A DNA stretch of 6,957 nt, taken from assembly GCA_013290035.1 (NCBI GenBank), contig JABCYT010000175.1, forward strand, positions 1 to 6,957, written 5' to 3'. Numbering within the stretch: the first letter of the stretch is position 1; each line of letters starts with the position of its first letter. Made by a program: the position numbers and the translations under genes. The notes below the pieces were generated by a model. The model was given only the letters and a program-made list of their open reading frames with translations, was not told the DNA's origin and did no database searches. The stretch is from Alphaproteobacteria bacterium. GTDB taxonomy: Bacteria > Pseudomonadota > Alphaproteobacteria > Reyranellales > Reyranellaceae. Below, piece by piece: positions 6,869 through 6,957 of this stretch.

Positions 6869-6957
6869 TTACTTGGTCGGGGCGGCAGGCGGTGCGGCGG
6901 CCGGTGGTGCGGTGGCCGGTGGTGCGGCGGCGGGGCGCGCGGCCGGCGTTGCGGTGA
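6869..6957 (-). CDS. C-terminal end of a probable membrane-fusion protein (partial)
   Basis: The final 28 codons and TAA stop of a gene that continues beyond the right edge. The visible residues are almost entirely Ala, Pro and Thr, ending in Pro-Thr-Lys, so no domain can be recognised. The call as the periplasmic adaptor (AcrA/HlyD family) rests on context: it lies 15 bases upstream of an RND pump gene on the same strand, which is the usual adaptor-pump order, and such adaptors often end in a low-complexity Ala/Pro tail. The frame was chosen because it is the only one reading to a stop just before the pump start with a typical tail composition. The identity is inference. Confidence 0.6.
   Translation of the reverse strand, partial: TATPAARPAAAPPATAPPAAAPPAAPTK
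6888..6932 (-). repeat. Three tandem 15-base repeats in the partial gene's tail
   Basis: Three consecutive imperfect 15-base units (6888-6902, 6903-6917, 6918-6932; + strand form GGTGGTGCGGYGGCS, with one further C/T difference in the first) encode a repeating Pro-Pro-Ala-Ala/Thr-Ala pentapeptide on the - strand. Copies differ from each other by one or two bases. The unit is a multiple of three, so changes in copy number would keep the frame. Confidence 0.75.

Overview
This window comes from a GC-rich, Gram-negative bacterium. Codon use, Shine-Dalgarno usage and gene style fit an alphaproteobacterium, with a rhizobial or Rhodospirillales-like lineage most likely; the genus cannot be read from the sequence. 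It holds five protein genes in two convergent units. Both are transport systems of familiar families, and I see no mobile element, CRISPR array, rRNA, tRNA or signs of recent transfer.

Left unit (about 1-3651, + strand): a complete three-gene ABC importer of the ribose/galactose (CUT2) type. The order is periplasmic sugar-binding protein (75-1028), double-domain ATPase (1111-2652) and membrane permease (2646-3602). All three genes start with GTG. A very strong hairpin (1035-1078) lies between the binding-protein gene and the ATPase gene, and the ATPase and permease genes overlap by 7 bases. The binding protein would capture a sugar or polyol in the periplasm, a permease homodimer would form the channel, and the ATPase would drive uptake. 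No kinase, isomerase or regulator is present to reveal the substrate.

Middle (3603-3688): a short convergent intergenic gap with a near-perfect palindrome (3623-3651), probably a terminator serving one or both units.

Right unit (3689-6957, - strand): a full-length inner-membrane RND multidrug-efflux pump of the HAE-1 (AcrB-like) family (6853-3689). Upstream of it is the last 28 codons of another gene, whose Ala/Pro-rich tail and position suggest the membrane-fusion partner. The proton-relay residues are intact. Most of the phenylalanines that line the AcrB drug pocket appear to be replaced by aliphatic residues. No outer-membrane channel gene lies in the window.

I found no convincing undescribed system. 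The points most worth a second look are the intercistronic hairpin, the altered ligand pocket of the binding protein, the phenylalanine-poor pocket of the RND pump, and the repeat-built tail of its upstream partner.
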